Positions 27,510 to 36,738 of a stretch of DNA of 64,000 bases are shown piece by piece; within the stretch, counting starts at the first letter, position 1, and each line of letters starts with the position of its first letter. The DNA is from Flammeovirgaceae bacterium SG7u.111 (GTDB taxonomy: Bacteria; Bacteroidota; Bacteroidia; Cytophagales; Flammeovirgaceae), in assembly GCA_034044135.1 (NCBI GenBank), contig CP139021.1, positions 4,479,635 to 4,543,634 on the forward strand, read 5' to 3'. Under the pieces are notes generated by a model. The model ran no database searches, was not told the DNA's origin, and saw nothing but the letters and a program-made list of their open reading frames with translations. The position numbers and the translations under genes are program-made.

Positions 27510-28607
27510 TTATGCTTTTGCTTGTTCCAAAGCGGAGTAATCGGTATAGCCTTTTTCACCAGGGGTGTAGAACGTATCCATATCGGGAGCTTGAAGTTCC
27601 GCACCAGCTTTCATTCTTGAAACCAAATCGGGATTAGAAATAAATGACCTGCCGAAAGCGACCAGATGTCCCAAACCTTCTTCCAAATCTGCCTCGGCTT
27701 TTTGCTTATCGTACCCACCACTGATAATGAACGTGCCGCCAAAAGCATCCCTTATTTTTTCTTTGATAGCAACAGGGACTTCAGGGGCACCCATTGCCGA
27801 ATGATCTACAATGTGAATGTACGCCAAACCTATTTTCCCAAGTTCTGCAGCAAGTGTAGTGTAAGCTTCTTCCAACTCATCGTAAACGGGAGTTACTCCA
27901 TTAAACACACCATAAGGAGAAACCCTGATCCCTACCTTGTCTGCACCTATGGCATCGGCCGAAGCTTGGGCAACTTCTAATACAAACCTTAATCTATTTT
28001 CCACACTACCTCCATATTCGTTGGTAAGCTGGTTGGTGCCTGGATTTATGAACTGCTCTAGCAAATACCCATTGGCTGCATGCAGCTCAATCCCATCAAA
28101 ACCAGCTTCAACGGTATTTTTAGCCGCATCCACAAATTCTTGCTTAGCTTGGGCTATGTCATCAGTATTCATCAACCTCGGTTGGGTATGCTCTTTGAGA
28201 CCTTCTTGATCGGTGTACATTTCCCCAGGAGCAACTTCTGCCGTTGGAGCTACTACCTCAGCCCCTTCTGGCAAGTTGAGCACATGCCCTACCCTGCCCG
28301 TGTGCATCAACTGAATAAAAATCCTTGAATTATTTTCGTGCACAGCACTAGTTACCTTTTTCCACCCCTCAACCTGCTCCGTCGTGAAAATACCGGGGAT
28401 GCGCGAATAGCCCAAACCATTGACCGAGGGAGATGCTCCTTCGGTAATGATCAAACCTGCTTCCGAACGCTGGCGGTAATACGTCGCCATTAAGTCATTA
28501 GGGGCATTATCGATAGCTCTGCTACGTGTCATAGGCGCCATCACTACTTTATTCTTAAGTGTTACGTTTCCTAGTTTTGCTTCTTTAAAAAGGATTGAGT
28601 CTTGCAT
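27510..28607 (-). CDS. Old-yellow-enzyme family ene-reductase (NemA-like)
   Basis: The 365-residue flavoprotein shows the OYE marks: LGNVTLKNKVVMAPMTRSRA, IFIQLMHTGRVGH, the substrate-binding FDGIELHAANGYLLEQFINP, and FIISGGYDKQKAE before GLVAFGRSFISNPDL-like end segments (here LGHLVAFGRSFISNPDL). Length and motifs match N-ethylmaleimide reductase and related alkene reductases, which use NADPH and FMN to reduce activated C=C bonds and electrophiles. A palindrome with arms TGTCTAT and ATAGACA lies just upstream and may be an operator. An OsmC gene lies upstream on the same strand. Confidence 0.93.
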   Translation of the reverse strand: MQDSILFKEAKLGNVTLKNKVVMAPMTRSRAIDNAPNDLMATYYRQRSEAGLIITEGASPSVNGLGYSRIPGIFTTEQVEGWKKVTSAVHENNSRIFIQLMHTGRVGHVLNLPEGAEVVAPTAEVAPGEMYTDQEGLKEHTQPRLMNTDDIAQAKQEFVDAAKNTVEAGFDGIELHAANGYLLEQFINPGTNQLTNEYGGSVENRLRFVLEVAQASADAIGADKVGIRVSPYGVFNGVTPVYDELEEAYTTLAAELGKIGLAYIHIVDHSAMGAPEVPVAIKEKIRDAFGGTFIISGGYDKQKAEADLEEGLGHLVAFGRSFISNPDLVSRMKAGAELQAPDMDTFYTPGEKGYTDYSALEQAKA

Positions 28608-28622
28608 GAGTTTTTATTTATA

Positions 28623-28647
28623 TGTCTATACATTAAATAGATAGACA
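28623..28647. promoter_or_regulatory. Inverted repeat before the ene-reductase
   Basis: TGTCTAT (28623-28629) and ATAGACA (28641-28647) form 7-bp arms with an 11-base spacer, 16 bases upstream of the start. The position suits a repressor site; no regulator gene is adjacent. Confidence 0.4.
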
Positions 28648-28795
28648 CTAAACTGCGGCACACTTTTTAAAGTTTCAAAAATTGAAGATTTTTTTGAAAA
28701 AAAATGCCACGACCCGCCCAGAAGCTGCTCGGCTTCCACAGACCCAAACAACCCAGATGAATTTGGAAGCTTACAAAGGACAAATTCAATAAAAA

Positions 28796-28834
28796 AAATC
28801 CTTTGCGAGAGTACTAACTCTTGCAATGGATTTT
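28796..28834 (-). terminator. Terminator of the osmC gene
   Basis: A stem of about 16 bp with two irregular pairs joins AAATCCTTTGCGAGAG and CTCTTGCAATGGATTT. On the minus strand an eight-T run follows. It lies 24 bases past the OsmC stop. Confidence 0.75.
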
Positions 28835-28857
28835 TATCTTTTTCAATAAGAACACCC

Positions 28858-29274
28858 TTACCCAACTATCTCATAAGAATGGGTGATGTTGGCTGTTGGC
28901 TCTAGTGTTTTGGAAACAGAACAATATTTATCCATTGAAAGCTGAATGGCTCTCTCTACCTTGACCGAATCAAGATCTCCACCCAAGGTAAAATGAATAT
29001 TGATATCTGTGAAGAGTGAAGGCACTACATCGGCATCTCGGTCGCCATCTACTGTTATCTTAATACTCTTCAGGTCTTGTTTCTGCTTCTTAAGAATGCT
29101 TATCACATCAATGGCGCTGCAACTTCCTACGCCCGCCAACAAAAGCTGCATAGGGCGCATCCCTTTATTATGTCCGCCAATAGCTGGCGAGCCGTCCAAT
29201 TCTATTTTGTTGCCGTCTTCGTTTTCGGCTATCATGTGGAAATCTTCGTCCACCCGGTTTATTTCTATTTTCAT
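28858..29274 (-). CDS. OsmC family protein
   Basis: The 138-residue protein has the OsmC/Ohr fold marks: RPMQLLLAGVGSCSAIDVI with the first reactive Cys, and a second Cys in MDKYCSVSKTLEPTANI. The two spaced cysteines are those of OsmC-like peroxidases that reduce organic hydroperoxides. The YhfA-like pattern (NKGMRPMQLLL) is nearer the general OsmC branch than Ohr. It lies upstream of the ene-reductase on the same strand, with a terminator between, so it is likely a separate transcript. Confidence 0.9.
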   Translation of the reverse strand: MKIEINRVDEDFHMIAENEDGNKIELDGSPAIGGHNKGMRPMQLLLAGVGSCSAIDVISILKKQKQDLKSIKITVDGDRDADVVPSLFTDINIHFTLGGDLDSVKVERAIQLSMDKYCSVSKTLEPTANITHSYEIVG

Positions 29275-30140
29275 TGTGCTAATTTTTTGTGGCTAAAATA
29301 CACTGTAATCTAGGTAACCCAAAGTATTAATTGGAATCAAGCATCAACTATACAGCCCTTACGGAAGATTGCTAGTTGCTGGATGCTAGTTACTAGTGAA
29401 GAGTTTTTAATAATTTCGATGCTGGATTAGTCCTCATAAACACCTAAAAATAAGATGGATTACACTTTTAAAAAGGAACTACTCTATCGTGTTTTTATAC
29501 ATTAATTGGTGTTTAAAATCCATAAAAATACGGGCACTAAATTATCAAATTTCTTCTTTTTTTTACACCACCCCCTTAAATAGAAAAAAGCTATCCCAAA
29601 GGGATAGCTCTTAACAACCACAATTATTAAAACTACAACAATCAAATATTTTTACGGGACTGAGCCCAAAAAGATTTATCTATTCTTATAAATAATTAAT
29701 CTGACATTAACCACAATTGCAATGGCTGTGCCTAAACAATATAAACATCTACATATCAACTTTTTATACTCAAATCAAACTATTGGCATGTCATTTAACT
29801 TGTCCGCTTCCGTGAATATTATGTTCAATACCGTACATATTTTAAATTTGCCAAGGCGAGTATTAATAAACACCGCAAAACTTGCTCACATTTGCTTTAC
29901 AGGGTATTTCAAATTATAAAATATCTACAAAACAAATATTCACAATACCTTAACACACAAAATTTTATAAAACACAACAAAGGATTTTATTACAATTAAT
30001 TCCTCGCTAAAGGACAAAACATAAGGTTTCTATCATAGAAACATTCATAAAAAAACATGACAGGTATCATAACTTACCTTACAGGGCTTGTTTAGCTTTG
30101 GACGTGTTTAAAAATAATCCATTTAACTGTTTTTAATAAC
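29275..30140. other. 866-base gene-free AT-rich region with an orphan hairpin
   Basis: No supportable gene. A perfect 9-bp hairpin AGCTATCCC-AAA-GGGATAGCT lies at 29589-29609; on the minus strand it is followed by a T run, as a terminator would be, but no minus-strand gene is upstream of it. Short repeats of GCTAGTT occur at 29371-29396. The open frame at 29722-29919 has no coding character. The mce promoter lies at the right end. Confidence 0.6.
30093..30100 (+). promoter_or_regulatory. Probable -7 box of the mce-mmd operon
   Basis: TAGCTTTG fits TAnnTTTG and lies 40 bases before the mce start. No good -33 element was seen. Confidence 0.45.
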
Positions 30141-30551
30141 ATGATACCCACACATATAGAACACCTCGGGATAGCGGTAAAAAACCTCGAAGAATCTATC
30201 AAGTACTATGAAGAAGTACTTGGTATGAAATGTTACAGTATTGAAGAAGTAGCAGAACAAAAAGTGAAAACAGCTTTTTTTCAAGTTGGACAAACTAAAA
30301 TAGAGCTACTAGAATCAACCGATCCTGAAGGACCCATTGGGAAATTTATCGCCAAAAAAGGCGAGGGAATCCACCATATAGCCTATGCAGTGAAAGACCT
30401 ACAAGGAGTACTAAACACTGTGAAAGACAAGGGCGTAAGGCTTATTGACGAGAAGCCTCGCAAAGGTGCTGAAGGGCTAGATATTGCCTTCCTTCACCCA
30501 AAATCTACACAAGGAGTTTTAACAGAATTATGCGAAAATAAAGCAGAATAA
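30141..30551 (+). CDS. mce: Methylmalonyl-CoA epimerase
   Basis: The 136-residue protein is a glyoxalase-fold (VOC) epimerase: [51 protein letters not shown] and the ending GVLTELCE. The metal ligands are His in IEHLG, His in HHIAY and Glu in LTELCE. It interconverts the R and S forms of methylmalonyl-CoA, linking mutase and decarboxylase. mmdA begins five bases after its stop, so the two are translated from one transcript. Confidence 0.95.
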   Translation: MIPTHIEHLGIAVKNLEESIKYYEEVLGMKCYSIEEVAEQKVKTAFFQVGQTKIELLESTDPEGPIGKFIAKKGEGIHHIAYAVKDLQGVLNTVKDKGVRLIDEKPRKGAEGLDIAFLHPKSTQGVLTELCENKAE

Positions 30552-30555
30552 AAAC

Positions 30556-32118
30556 ATGGCAACTAACAGCGAAAGAATTAAAGAGCTTATTGACAAAAGG
30601 AAAGAAGCTCGCTTGGGTGGTGGCGAAAAACGTATTGACGCACAACATGCTAAAGGCAAATTTACTGCCCGCGAACGTATCGAAATGCTATTGGACGAAG
30701 GCAGCTTCGAGGAATACGACATGTTTGTAACACACACTAGTACCGACTTTGGGCTTGACAAACAAAAGTACCTTTCAGATGGTGTAGTAACAGGTCATGG
30801 CACGATCGACGGTCGTATCGTATTTGTTTACTTCCAAGATTTTACCGTATTCGGCGGCTCTCTTTCTAGGGCGTACGCCAGAAAGATCTGTAAGATTATG
30901 GACCAAGCCATGAAAGTTGGAGCGCCTATTATAGGCATCAACGATAGTGGTGGAGCTCGTATCCAAGAAGGCGTGAAAAGTTTGGCGGGTTATGCCGACA
31001 TTTTCCAGAGAAACATCATGGCTTCGGGCGTTGTCCCTCAGCTTTCTGCTATTTTCGGCCCTTGTGCTGGTGGTGCGGTGTACTCTCCTGCCCTTACCGA
31101 CTTCATCATTATGGTGGACAAAACTAGTTACATGTTCGTAACTGGACCTAAGGTATCAAAAACGGTTACTGGTGAAGATATTACCGACGAGGAATTGGGT
31201 GGAGCTACTGTCCATGCTACCAAATCAGGTGTTACCCACTTCGTAGCAGAAGACGAGGAAGAAGGGCTACTTCTCTTGAGAAAATTGATGAGCTACTTGC
31301 CACAAAACAACCTCGAAGATCCTCCATTGACTACTTGTGAAGACCCAATTGACAGATTGGACGATCACTTGAACGAGATCATTCCTGAAAGCGCCAACGT
31401 ACCTTACGACATCAAAGACATCATCTATTCTATTGCCGATGACGGAGAGTTCTTGGAAGTTCAGAGACAATATGCAAGGAACATCGTAGTTGGTTATGCC
31501 AAATTTAACGGAATGCCAGTAGGTATTGTAGCCAACCAGCCAAGTTACCTAGCTGGTGTGCTTGATATAGATGCTTCAAGAAAAGCAGCAAGGTTTGTTC
31601 GTTTCTGCGATGCCTTCAACATTCCAATCCTTACTTTAGTAGACGTACCAGGTTTCTTACCGGGCAGTACCCAAGAATATGGTGGTATCATCATCCACGG
31701 AGCCAAATTGCTTTATGCTTATGGCGAAGCTACCGTACCTAAAGTGACTATCATTACCCGTAAGGCGTATGGTGGTGCTTATGATGTAATGAGTTCTAAA
31801 CACCTTAGAGGTGACATCAACTACGCTTGGCCATCTGGCGAAATTGCGGTAATGGGACCAAAAGGTGCTATCGAAGTTCTTCACTTCAGAAAACTGAGAG
31901 AACTCGAAGATCCGAACGAGAAGGAGAAATTCTTAACCGAGAAAGAAGATGAGTATCGTGAGAAATTTGCCAACCCATACGAGGCAGCAAAATATGGATA
32001 CATTGATGACGTGATCGAGCCTAGAAACACAAGGTTCAGGGTGATTAGGGCATTCCAAACGCTCGCTACCAAAAAGGATAGCAACCCACCAAGAAAACAC
32101 GGAAACATTCCATTGTAA
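30556..32118 (+). CDS. mmdA: Methylmalonyl-CoA decarboxylase alpha subunit (carboxyltransferase)
   Basis: The 520-residue protein is a biotin-dependent acyl-CoA carboxyltransferase: [69 protein letters not shown] and the C-terminal [19 protein letters not shown]. The same family serves propionyl-CoA carboxylase, so the sequence alone does not separate the two. The adjacent membrane beta subunit, OadG-like subunit and free biotin carrier, with no biotin carboxylase gene, point to the Na+-pumping decarboxylase. It transfers the carboxyl group of (S)-methylmalonyl-CoA to the biotin carrier. Confidence 0.93.
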   Translation: MATNSERIKELIDKRKEARLGGGEKRIDAQHAKGKFTARERIEMLLDEGSFEEYDMFVTHTSTDFGLDKQKYLSDGVVTGHGTIDGRIVFVYFQDFTVFGGSLSRAYARKICKIMDQAMKVGAPIIGINDSGGARIQEGVKSLAGYADIFQRNIMASGVVPQLSAIFGPCAGGAVYSPALTDFIIMVDKTSYMFVTGPKVSKTVTGEDITDEELGGATVHATKSGVTHFVAEDEEEGLLLLRKLMSYLPQNNLEDPPLTTCEDPIDRLDDHLNEIIPESANVPYDIKDIIYSIADDGEFLEVQRQYARNIVVGYAKFNGMPVGIVANQPSYLAGVLDIDASRKAARFVRFCDAFNIPILTLVDVPGFLPGSTQEYGGIIIHGAKLLYAYGEATVPKVTIITRKAYGGAYDVMSSKHLRGDINYAWPSGEIAVMGPKGAIEVLHFRKLRELEDPNEKEKFLTEKEDEYREKFANPYEAAKYGYIDDVIEPRNTRFRVIRAFQTLATKKDSNPPRKHGNIPL

Positions 32119-32127
32119 TTAAAATTC

Positions 32128-32151
32128 GCTGCGGCTTTTCTTAGCCGCAGC
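32128..32151 (+). other. Intercistronic hairpin between mmdA and mmdD
   Basis: GCTGCGGCT (32128-32136) pairs perfectly with AGCCGCAGC (32143-32151) over a six-base loop and is followed by TATATTTTC. It may be a partial terminator or mRNA stabiliser setting subunit ratios. Confidence 0.6.
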
Positions 32152-32185
32152 TATATTTTCTGCCATCAAATCAAACAGAGAAAAA

Positions 32186-32575
32186 ATGCTAAGTTTTATA
32201 GATTTATCATTGATAGACGAAGAAGGGATCATGCTCTCCGTAGTTGGATACTTAATTGTATTCACAGCCCTTGTTGTCTTGTATTTGGTTTTTAGTAGTG
32301 TCCCAAAAGTTCTTGCGCTCATTATGAACGCACCAAAGCCTAAGCTTAAAAAAGCTGCGGCAGAAGGAGCTACTGAAGATAAGCCAAAAAAGCTTACAGG
32401 CGAGGTAAATGCTGCTATTAGCACCGCATTGTTCCTTTATTTTAACGAACAGCACGATGAGGAGGATCCGATCATAACCATCGAAAAAACTTCAAGGACC
32501 TATTCCCCTTGGAGCTCTAAAATTTATAGCGTGCACCGAAGGGATCTTCCAAATTACCACCTCCCTTCTGTTTAA
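32186..32575 (+). CDS. mmdD: OadG-like delta subunit of the decarboxylase
   Basis: The 129-residue protein has one membrane helix (about 14-40, VVGYLIVFTALVVLYLVF) followed by a charged, Ala/Lys-rich linker and a cytoplasmic end, the plan of OadG/MmdD subunits that hold the Na+ pump together. The C-terminus (SPWSSKIYSVHRRDLPNY) is typical of Bacteroidota members. It lies between mmdA and the biotin carrier, the place of mmdD in known mmdADCB operons. The identity rests on topology and context more than on strong motifs. Confidence 0.85.
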   Translation: MLSFIDLSLIDEEGIMLSVVGYLIVFTALVVLYLVFSSVPKVLALIMNAPKPKLKKAAAEGATEDKPKKLTGEVNAAISTALFLYFNEQHDEEDPIITIEKTSRTYSPWSSKIYSVHRRDLPNYHLPSV

Positions 32576-32605
32576 TCCTAATTTTAAACTGTATTTACTA
32601 CTGCC

Positions 32606-33025
32606 ATGAAAAATTATAAATTCACGATAAACGGCAACGACTACCAAGTCAATATCAAAAACTTTGAAGATAATATTGCCGAAATCGAAGTAAACGGAAC
32701 CGAATACGAAGTACAACTTCACCAAGAAGTTAAAAAAACCAAAACTCCTAGACTTGTTAGGGCAAAAACCCCAACTACGAGCAAGCCAAAACCACTTGCT
32801 ACTGGAGGCGCTCTAAAGCAAATCAAAGCACCACTCCCAGGTACTATCATCGCTCTTATGGTAAAAGAAGGGGACACTGTGAAGAAAGAAGATACGCTAT
32901 TGACAATGGAAGCCATGAAAATGGAGAACAAAGTACTTTCTGAAGCTGGCGGGGTAATTAAGTCTATCAAAGTAGCTACAGGCGAAAGCGTGCTACAAGG
33001 ACAAGTCTTGGTAGAGATTGAATAA
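32606..33025 (+). CDS. mmdC: Biotin carrier (gamma) subunit of the decarboxylase
   Basis: The 139-residue protein has an N-terminal beta-rich part, a Pro/Lys/Thr-rich linker (about 45-70) and a biotinyl domain (about 72-139) with the biotinylation motif LLTMEAMKMENKVL; Lys105 takes the biotin. It shuttles the carboxyl group from MmdA to the membrane subunit MmdB, where decarboxylation drives Na+ export. It is 30 bases past mmdD and 55 before mmdB. Confidence 0.95.
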   Translation: MKNYKFTINGNDYQVNIKNFEDNIAEIEVNGTEYEVQLHQEVKKTKTPRLVRAKTPTTSKPKPLATGGALKQIKAPLPGTIIALMVKEGDTVKKEDTLLTMEAMKMENKVLSEAGGVIKSIKVATGESVLQGQVLVEIE

Positions 33026-33080
33026 TTTTTTTGTTTTTTGAACATAAAGCTGCACTGCAGTTTTGAACATAACATAGAAC

Positions 33081-34235
33081 ATGGACGGTTTATTAAAATT
33101 TTTAGAATATTCAGGGTTCGCCAATGTTACCGCCGGTCACTTAATTATGATAGCAGTTGGGCTGATCTTCATCTATCTGGCTATCAGGTATGAATATGAG
33201 CCATTGCTATTAGTGCCCATCGGGTTTGGTGTAATCATAGGCAACGTGCCTTTTGTAGAAGGCGCAGGACTTCAAATCGGTATTTACGAAGACGGAAGTG
33301 TGCTCAACTATCTCTACCAAGGGGTATTGAAAGGGATCTACCCTCCTCTCATTTTCTTGGGAATTGGGGCGATGACCGACTTTTCCACGTTGATTTCCAG
33401 CCCTAGACTGATGCTTTTAGGAGCTGCTGCTCAAATCGGTATTTTCTTAACCTTTTTAGGTGCGCTTACTTTAGGTTTCTCTCCAGCAGAAGCAGGCGCA
33501 ATTGGTATCATTGGCGGTGCAGATGGCCCTACAGCGATCTTTATCTCCTCCAAGCTGGCAAACGGACTTAATGGGACTCAAAACCTGATTGGTCCAATTG
33601 CTATAGCAGCTTACTCTTACATGGCTCTTGTGCCGGTAATCCAGCCGCCTATCATGCACTTGCTTACTAGCAAAAAAGAGCGCCTTATAAGAATGAGACC
33701 TCCTAGAGCGGTTTCTAAAGTAGAGAAAATACTTTTCCCTATCGTAGGACTTTTGCTTACAGGTTTCATTGCTCCGGGTGCATTGCCATTGCTAGGTATG
33801 CTTTTCTTCGGTAACTTATTGAAAGAATCAATGGTGACCAACCGTTTGGCAGAAACAGCAAGAAATGCCATGATTGACTCCGTAACTATCCTTTTGGGTG
33901 TAACGGTAGGCGCATCTACTCAGGCAAGTGTATTCTTAACCGAAAAATCAATCTTGATTTTCGTACTTGGTGCACTATCCTTCGTAATAGCTACGGCTGG
34001 CGGTTTGTTATTCGCCAAGTTCATGAACTTGTTCTTAAAAGGAGATGGCAAAATCAACCCACTGGTAGGTGCAGCAGGTGTTTCTGCCGTGCCAGATAGC
34101 GCAAGGGTTGTGCAGCACGAAGGCTTGAAAGCCGACCCAACCAACCACTTGCTCATGCACGCCATGGCACCAAACGTATCTGGTGTGATTGGTTCTGCGG
34201 TGGCTGCAGGTATTCTATTGAGCTTCCTCAGCTAA
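33081..34235 (+). CDS. mmdB: Na+-translocating decarboxylase beta subunit
   Basis: The 384-residue protein has about nine to eleven membrane segments and the OadB/MmdB family marks: LVPIGFGVIIGNVPF, YPPLIFLGIGAMTDFSTLIS, GAIGIIGGADGPTAIFISSK (the conserved Asp here is the Na+-coupled residue of the family), and AGVSAVPDSARVVQHEG near the end. It decarboxylates carboxybiotin and exports Na+. It closes the mmd gene series before two hairpins. Confidence 0.95.
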   Translation: MDGLLKFLEYSGFANVTAGHLIMIAVGLIFIYLAIRYEYEPLLLVPIGFGVIIGNVPFVEGAGLQIGIYEDGSVLNYLYQGVLKGIYPPLIFLGIGAMTDFSTLISSPRLMLLGAAAQIGIFLTFLGALTLGFSPAEAGAIGIIGGADGPTAIFISSKLANGLNGTQNLIGPIAIAAYSYMALVPVIQPPIMHLLTSKKERLIRMRPPRAVSKVEKILFPIVGLLLTGFIAPGALPLLGMLFFGNLLKESMVTNRLAETARNAMIDSVTILLGVTVGASTQASVFLTEKSILIFVLGALSFVIATAGGLLFAKFMNLFLKGDGKINPLVGAAGVSAVPDSARVVQHEGLKADPTNHLLMHAMAPNVSGVIGSAVAAGILLSFLS

Positions 34236-34244
34236 AAACCTAAC

Positions 34245-34268
34245 GGAGGGCATTTTTCTTTGCCCTCC
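34245..34268 (+). terminator. Terminator after mmdB
   Basis: GGAGGGCA (34245-34252) pairs with TGCCCTCC (34261-34268), followed by the pyrimidine stretch CCTTTCTTACTTTTG. Confidence 0.6.
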
Positions 34269-34292
34269 CCTTTCTTACTTTTGATCATCATT

Positions 34293-34317
34293 AGAGGTTA
34301 ACCATTCGCTAACCTCT
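34293..34317 (+). other. Second hairpin in the mmdB-mutB gap
   Basis: AGAGGTTA (34293-34300) pairs with TAACCTCT (34310-34317). It lacks a real T run. No cobalamin riboswitch signature was seen in this 250-base gap. Confidence 0.35.
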
Positions 34318-34485
34318 CTTTGCAATAGGCAAAGAATCCAAAGAAGTTGTTCGAATTGTTTTTTTCAAAATTATAATCCGCTAATTTGTTCGAAAATGGG
34401 GCAAAGGGACGATTTAACTTGAACCGAATAACTCGAACTATTTCTAACTGAAAGCCTAGTTTAAAAAATCAGTAAAAAGAGACTT

Positions 34486-36672
34486 ATGAAACCAGATTTT
34501 AAGAACATCTCGTTTGACGAGGTAAAAAAACAGGCTGCTAATTTTGGCGTAGAAAGCCCAAGCTCGGCGCCCATTTGGGGCACTGCCGAAAAAATTGGCG
34601 TCAAACCTGTATTCAATGCAGGAGACATTGCTGACTTAACACACCTGAATTATGCTGCTGGTATCCCTCCTTACCTAAGAGGTCCGTATTCTACCATGTA
34701 TGTGATGCGCCCTTGGACCATCCGCCAGTATGCAGGCTTTAGTACAGCTGCCGAATCCAACGCATTTTATAGAAGAAATTTAGCTGCAGGCCAAAAAGGT
34801 CTTTCAGTAGCATTTGACCTTGCCACGCACCGTGGCTACGACTCCGACCACCCTCGTGTGGTAGGCGATGTGGGAAAAGCTGGGGTTGCCATCGACTCGG
34901 TAGAGGATATGAAAATCCTTTTCGACCAAATCCCATTGGACAAAATGTCTGTTTCGATGACCATGAACGGTGCCGTGCTTCCTATTATGGCTTTTTACAT
35001 AGTAGCGGCCGAAGAGCAAGGTGTTGATAGAAGCTTATTGAGCGGAACTATCCAAAATGATATTTTGAAGGAGTTTATGGTGAGAAACACCTACATCTAC
35101 CCTCCTCTTCCTAGTATGAAGGTTATCTCAGATATCTTCTCTTATACTTCTAGGCACATGCCTAAATTCAACTCCATCAGTATTAGTGGTTACCACATGC
35201 AAGAAGCAGGTGCTACCAACGATATTGAGCTAGCCTACACACTAGCCGACGGATTGGAATACATAAAAACAGGTATAAAAGCAGGTTTGAAAGTAGATGA
35301 TTTTGCACCTCGTCTTTCCTTCTTCTGGGCAGTGGGCATGAACCACTTCATGGAAATTGCTAAAATGAGAGCAGGCCGTTTGCTTTGGGCTAAAATTGTA
35401 AAACAATTCGATCCTCAAAACAAAAAGTCAATGGCTTTGAGAACCCACTCTCAAACTTCTGGCTGGTCGCTTACCGAGCAAGATGCCTTCAACAACGTAG
35501 GCAGAACGTATGTTGAGGCAATGGGTGCTGCTTTGGGCCACACCCAATCGTTGCACACCAACTCGCTTGATGAAGCCATCGCTCTTCCAACCGATTTCTC
35601 TGCAAGAATAGCGAGGAACACCCAAAAGTTCATCCAACAAAAAACAGATATCTGTAAGGTAGTGGATCCATGGGGCGGTAGTTATTATGTGGAATATTTG
35701 ACCAACCAATTGGTAGAAAGCGCTTGGAAATTGATCCAAGAAGTAGAAGACCTTGGTGGTATGGCAAAAGCGATTGAAAGCGGATTGCCAAAAATGAGAA
35801 TTGAAGAAGCCGCAGCTCGCCGTCAAGCAAGAATTGATGCTGGCAAAGACGTGATTGTTGGTGTAAACAAATACCAAACGAAAGAGGACAAAGAATTTGA
35901 AATCCTCGAAGTTGATAACGGAGCGGTTCTCCAAGGTCAGATAGAGCGCTTGAAAGAAATAAGGGCGAACAGGAACGAAGAAGATGTTCAGTCTGCCTTG
36001 AGAGCAATCACCGTTTGTGCTGAGAAGAAAATGAACGACACCGATGACTCTAGCAACGATGCTGAGAACCTATTGGCACTGGCCGTAGACGCAGCGAGAA
36101 AACGTGCTACGCTAGGTGAAATTTCTGATGCACTTGAAGTGAAATTTGACAGATACAAAGCAGTGATCAGATCTATTTCTGGAGTTTACTCTGCAGAAGC
36201 TGCTGGCAACGATTCTTTTGAAGAAGCAAAATCTCTTTCCGATAAGTTTGCCGAAGTAGAAGGCCGTCGCCCAAGGATCATGGTTGCAAAAATGGGACAA
36301 GACGGTCACGACCGTGGCGCCAAGGTAATTGCTACCAGTTTTGCCGACTTAGGGTTCGATGTAGATATGGGACCTCTTTTCCAAACACCTGAAGAAGTTG
36401 CCCGCCAAGCAGCAGAAAACGATGTTCACGTAATTGGTGCTTCGTCGTTGGCAGCTGGTCACAAAACGTTGATCCCAACGCTCATAGGCGAGTTGAAAAA
36501 GATTGGCCGTGAGGATATCAAAGTAGTAGCAGGTGGGGTAATTCCTCCGAAAGACTACGATTTCCTTTACGAGGCTGGAGTAATCGAAGTATTCGGTCCA
36601 GGAACAGTAATCTCTACAGCAGCTAAGAAAATCTTGGAAGATCTCTTGGAAGAATACGCTGAAGAGGCATAA
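34486..36672 (+). CDS. mutB: Methylmalonyl-CoA mutase large subunit
   Basis: The 728-residue protein is a full-length mutase: a substrate barrel with [40 protein letters not shown] and [20 protein letters not shown], then a C-terminal cobalamin-binding domain with DGHDRG (606-611; lower axial His608) and [18 protein letters not shown]. It interconverts succinyl-CoA and (R)-methylmalonyl-CoA using adenosylcobalamin. Here it precedes the small subunit, the reverse of the usual mutA-mutB order. It lies downstream of mmdB after a 250-base gap with hairpins, so it may have its own promoter. Confidence 0.97.
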   Translation: MKPDFKNISFDEVKKQAANFGVESPSSAPIWGTAEKIGVKPVFNAGDIADLTHLNYAAGIPPYLRGPYSTMYVMRPWTIRQYAGFSTAAESNAFYRRNLAAGQKGLSVAFDLATHRGYDSDHPRVVGDVGKAGVAIDSVEDMKILFDQIPLDKMSVSMTMNGAVLPIMAFYIVAAEEQGVDRSLLSGTIQNDILKEFMVRNTYIYPPLPSMKVISDIFSYTSRHMPKFNSISISGYHMQEAGATNDIELAYTLADGLEYIKTGIKAGLKVDDFAPRLSFFWAVGMNHFMEIAKMRAGRLLWAKIVKQFDPQNKKSMALRTHSQTSGWSLTEQDAFNNVGRTYVEAMGAALGHTQSLHTNSLDEAIALPTDFSARIARNTQKFIQQKTDICKVVDPWGGSYYVEYLTNQLVESAWKLIQEVEDLGGMAKAIESGLPKMRIEEAAARRQARIDAGKDVIVGVNKYQTKEDKEFEILEVDNGAVLQGQIERLKEIRANRNEEDVQSALRAITVCAEKKMNDTDDSSNDAENLLALAVDAARKRATLGEISDALEVKFDRYKAVIRSISGVYSAEAAGNDSFEEAKSLSDKFAEVEGRRPRIMVAKMGQDGHDRGAKVIATSFADLGFDVDMGPLFQTPEEVARQAAENDVHVIGASSLAAGHKTLIPTLIGELKKIGREDIKVVAGGVIPPKDYDFLYEAGVIEVFGPGTVISTAAKKILEDLLEEYAEEA

Positions 36673-36738
36673 ACTGGAAAAGGTGGGCAATGCGACCCAC
36701 CCCATTCACTGTTTTCAACTTTAAAATTTAAGACGAAA

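Noticed and set aside
28626-28865. 79-residue minus-strand frame between osmC and the ene-reductase
   Set aside because: It contains the osmC terminator and ends inside the ene-reductase operator-like repeat; composition is not protein-like.
29722-29919. 65-residue plus-strand frame in the gene-free region before mce
   Set aside because: AT-rich translation with no motif and no start-site or context support.
34236-34485. Cobalamin riboswitch before mutB
   Set aside because: Only two simple hairpins are present; no B12-box-like conserved segment was found by eye.
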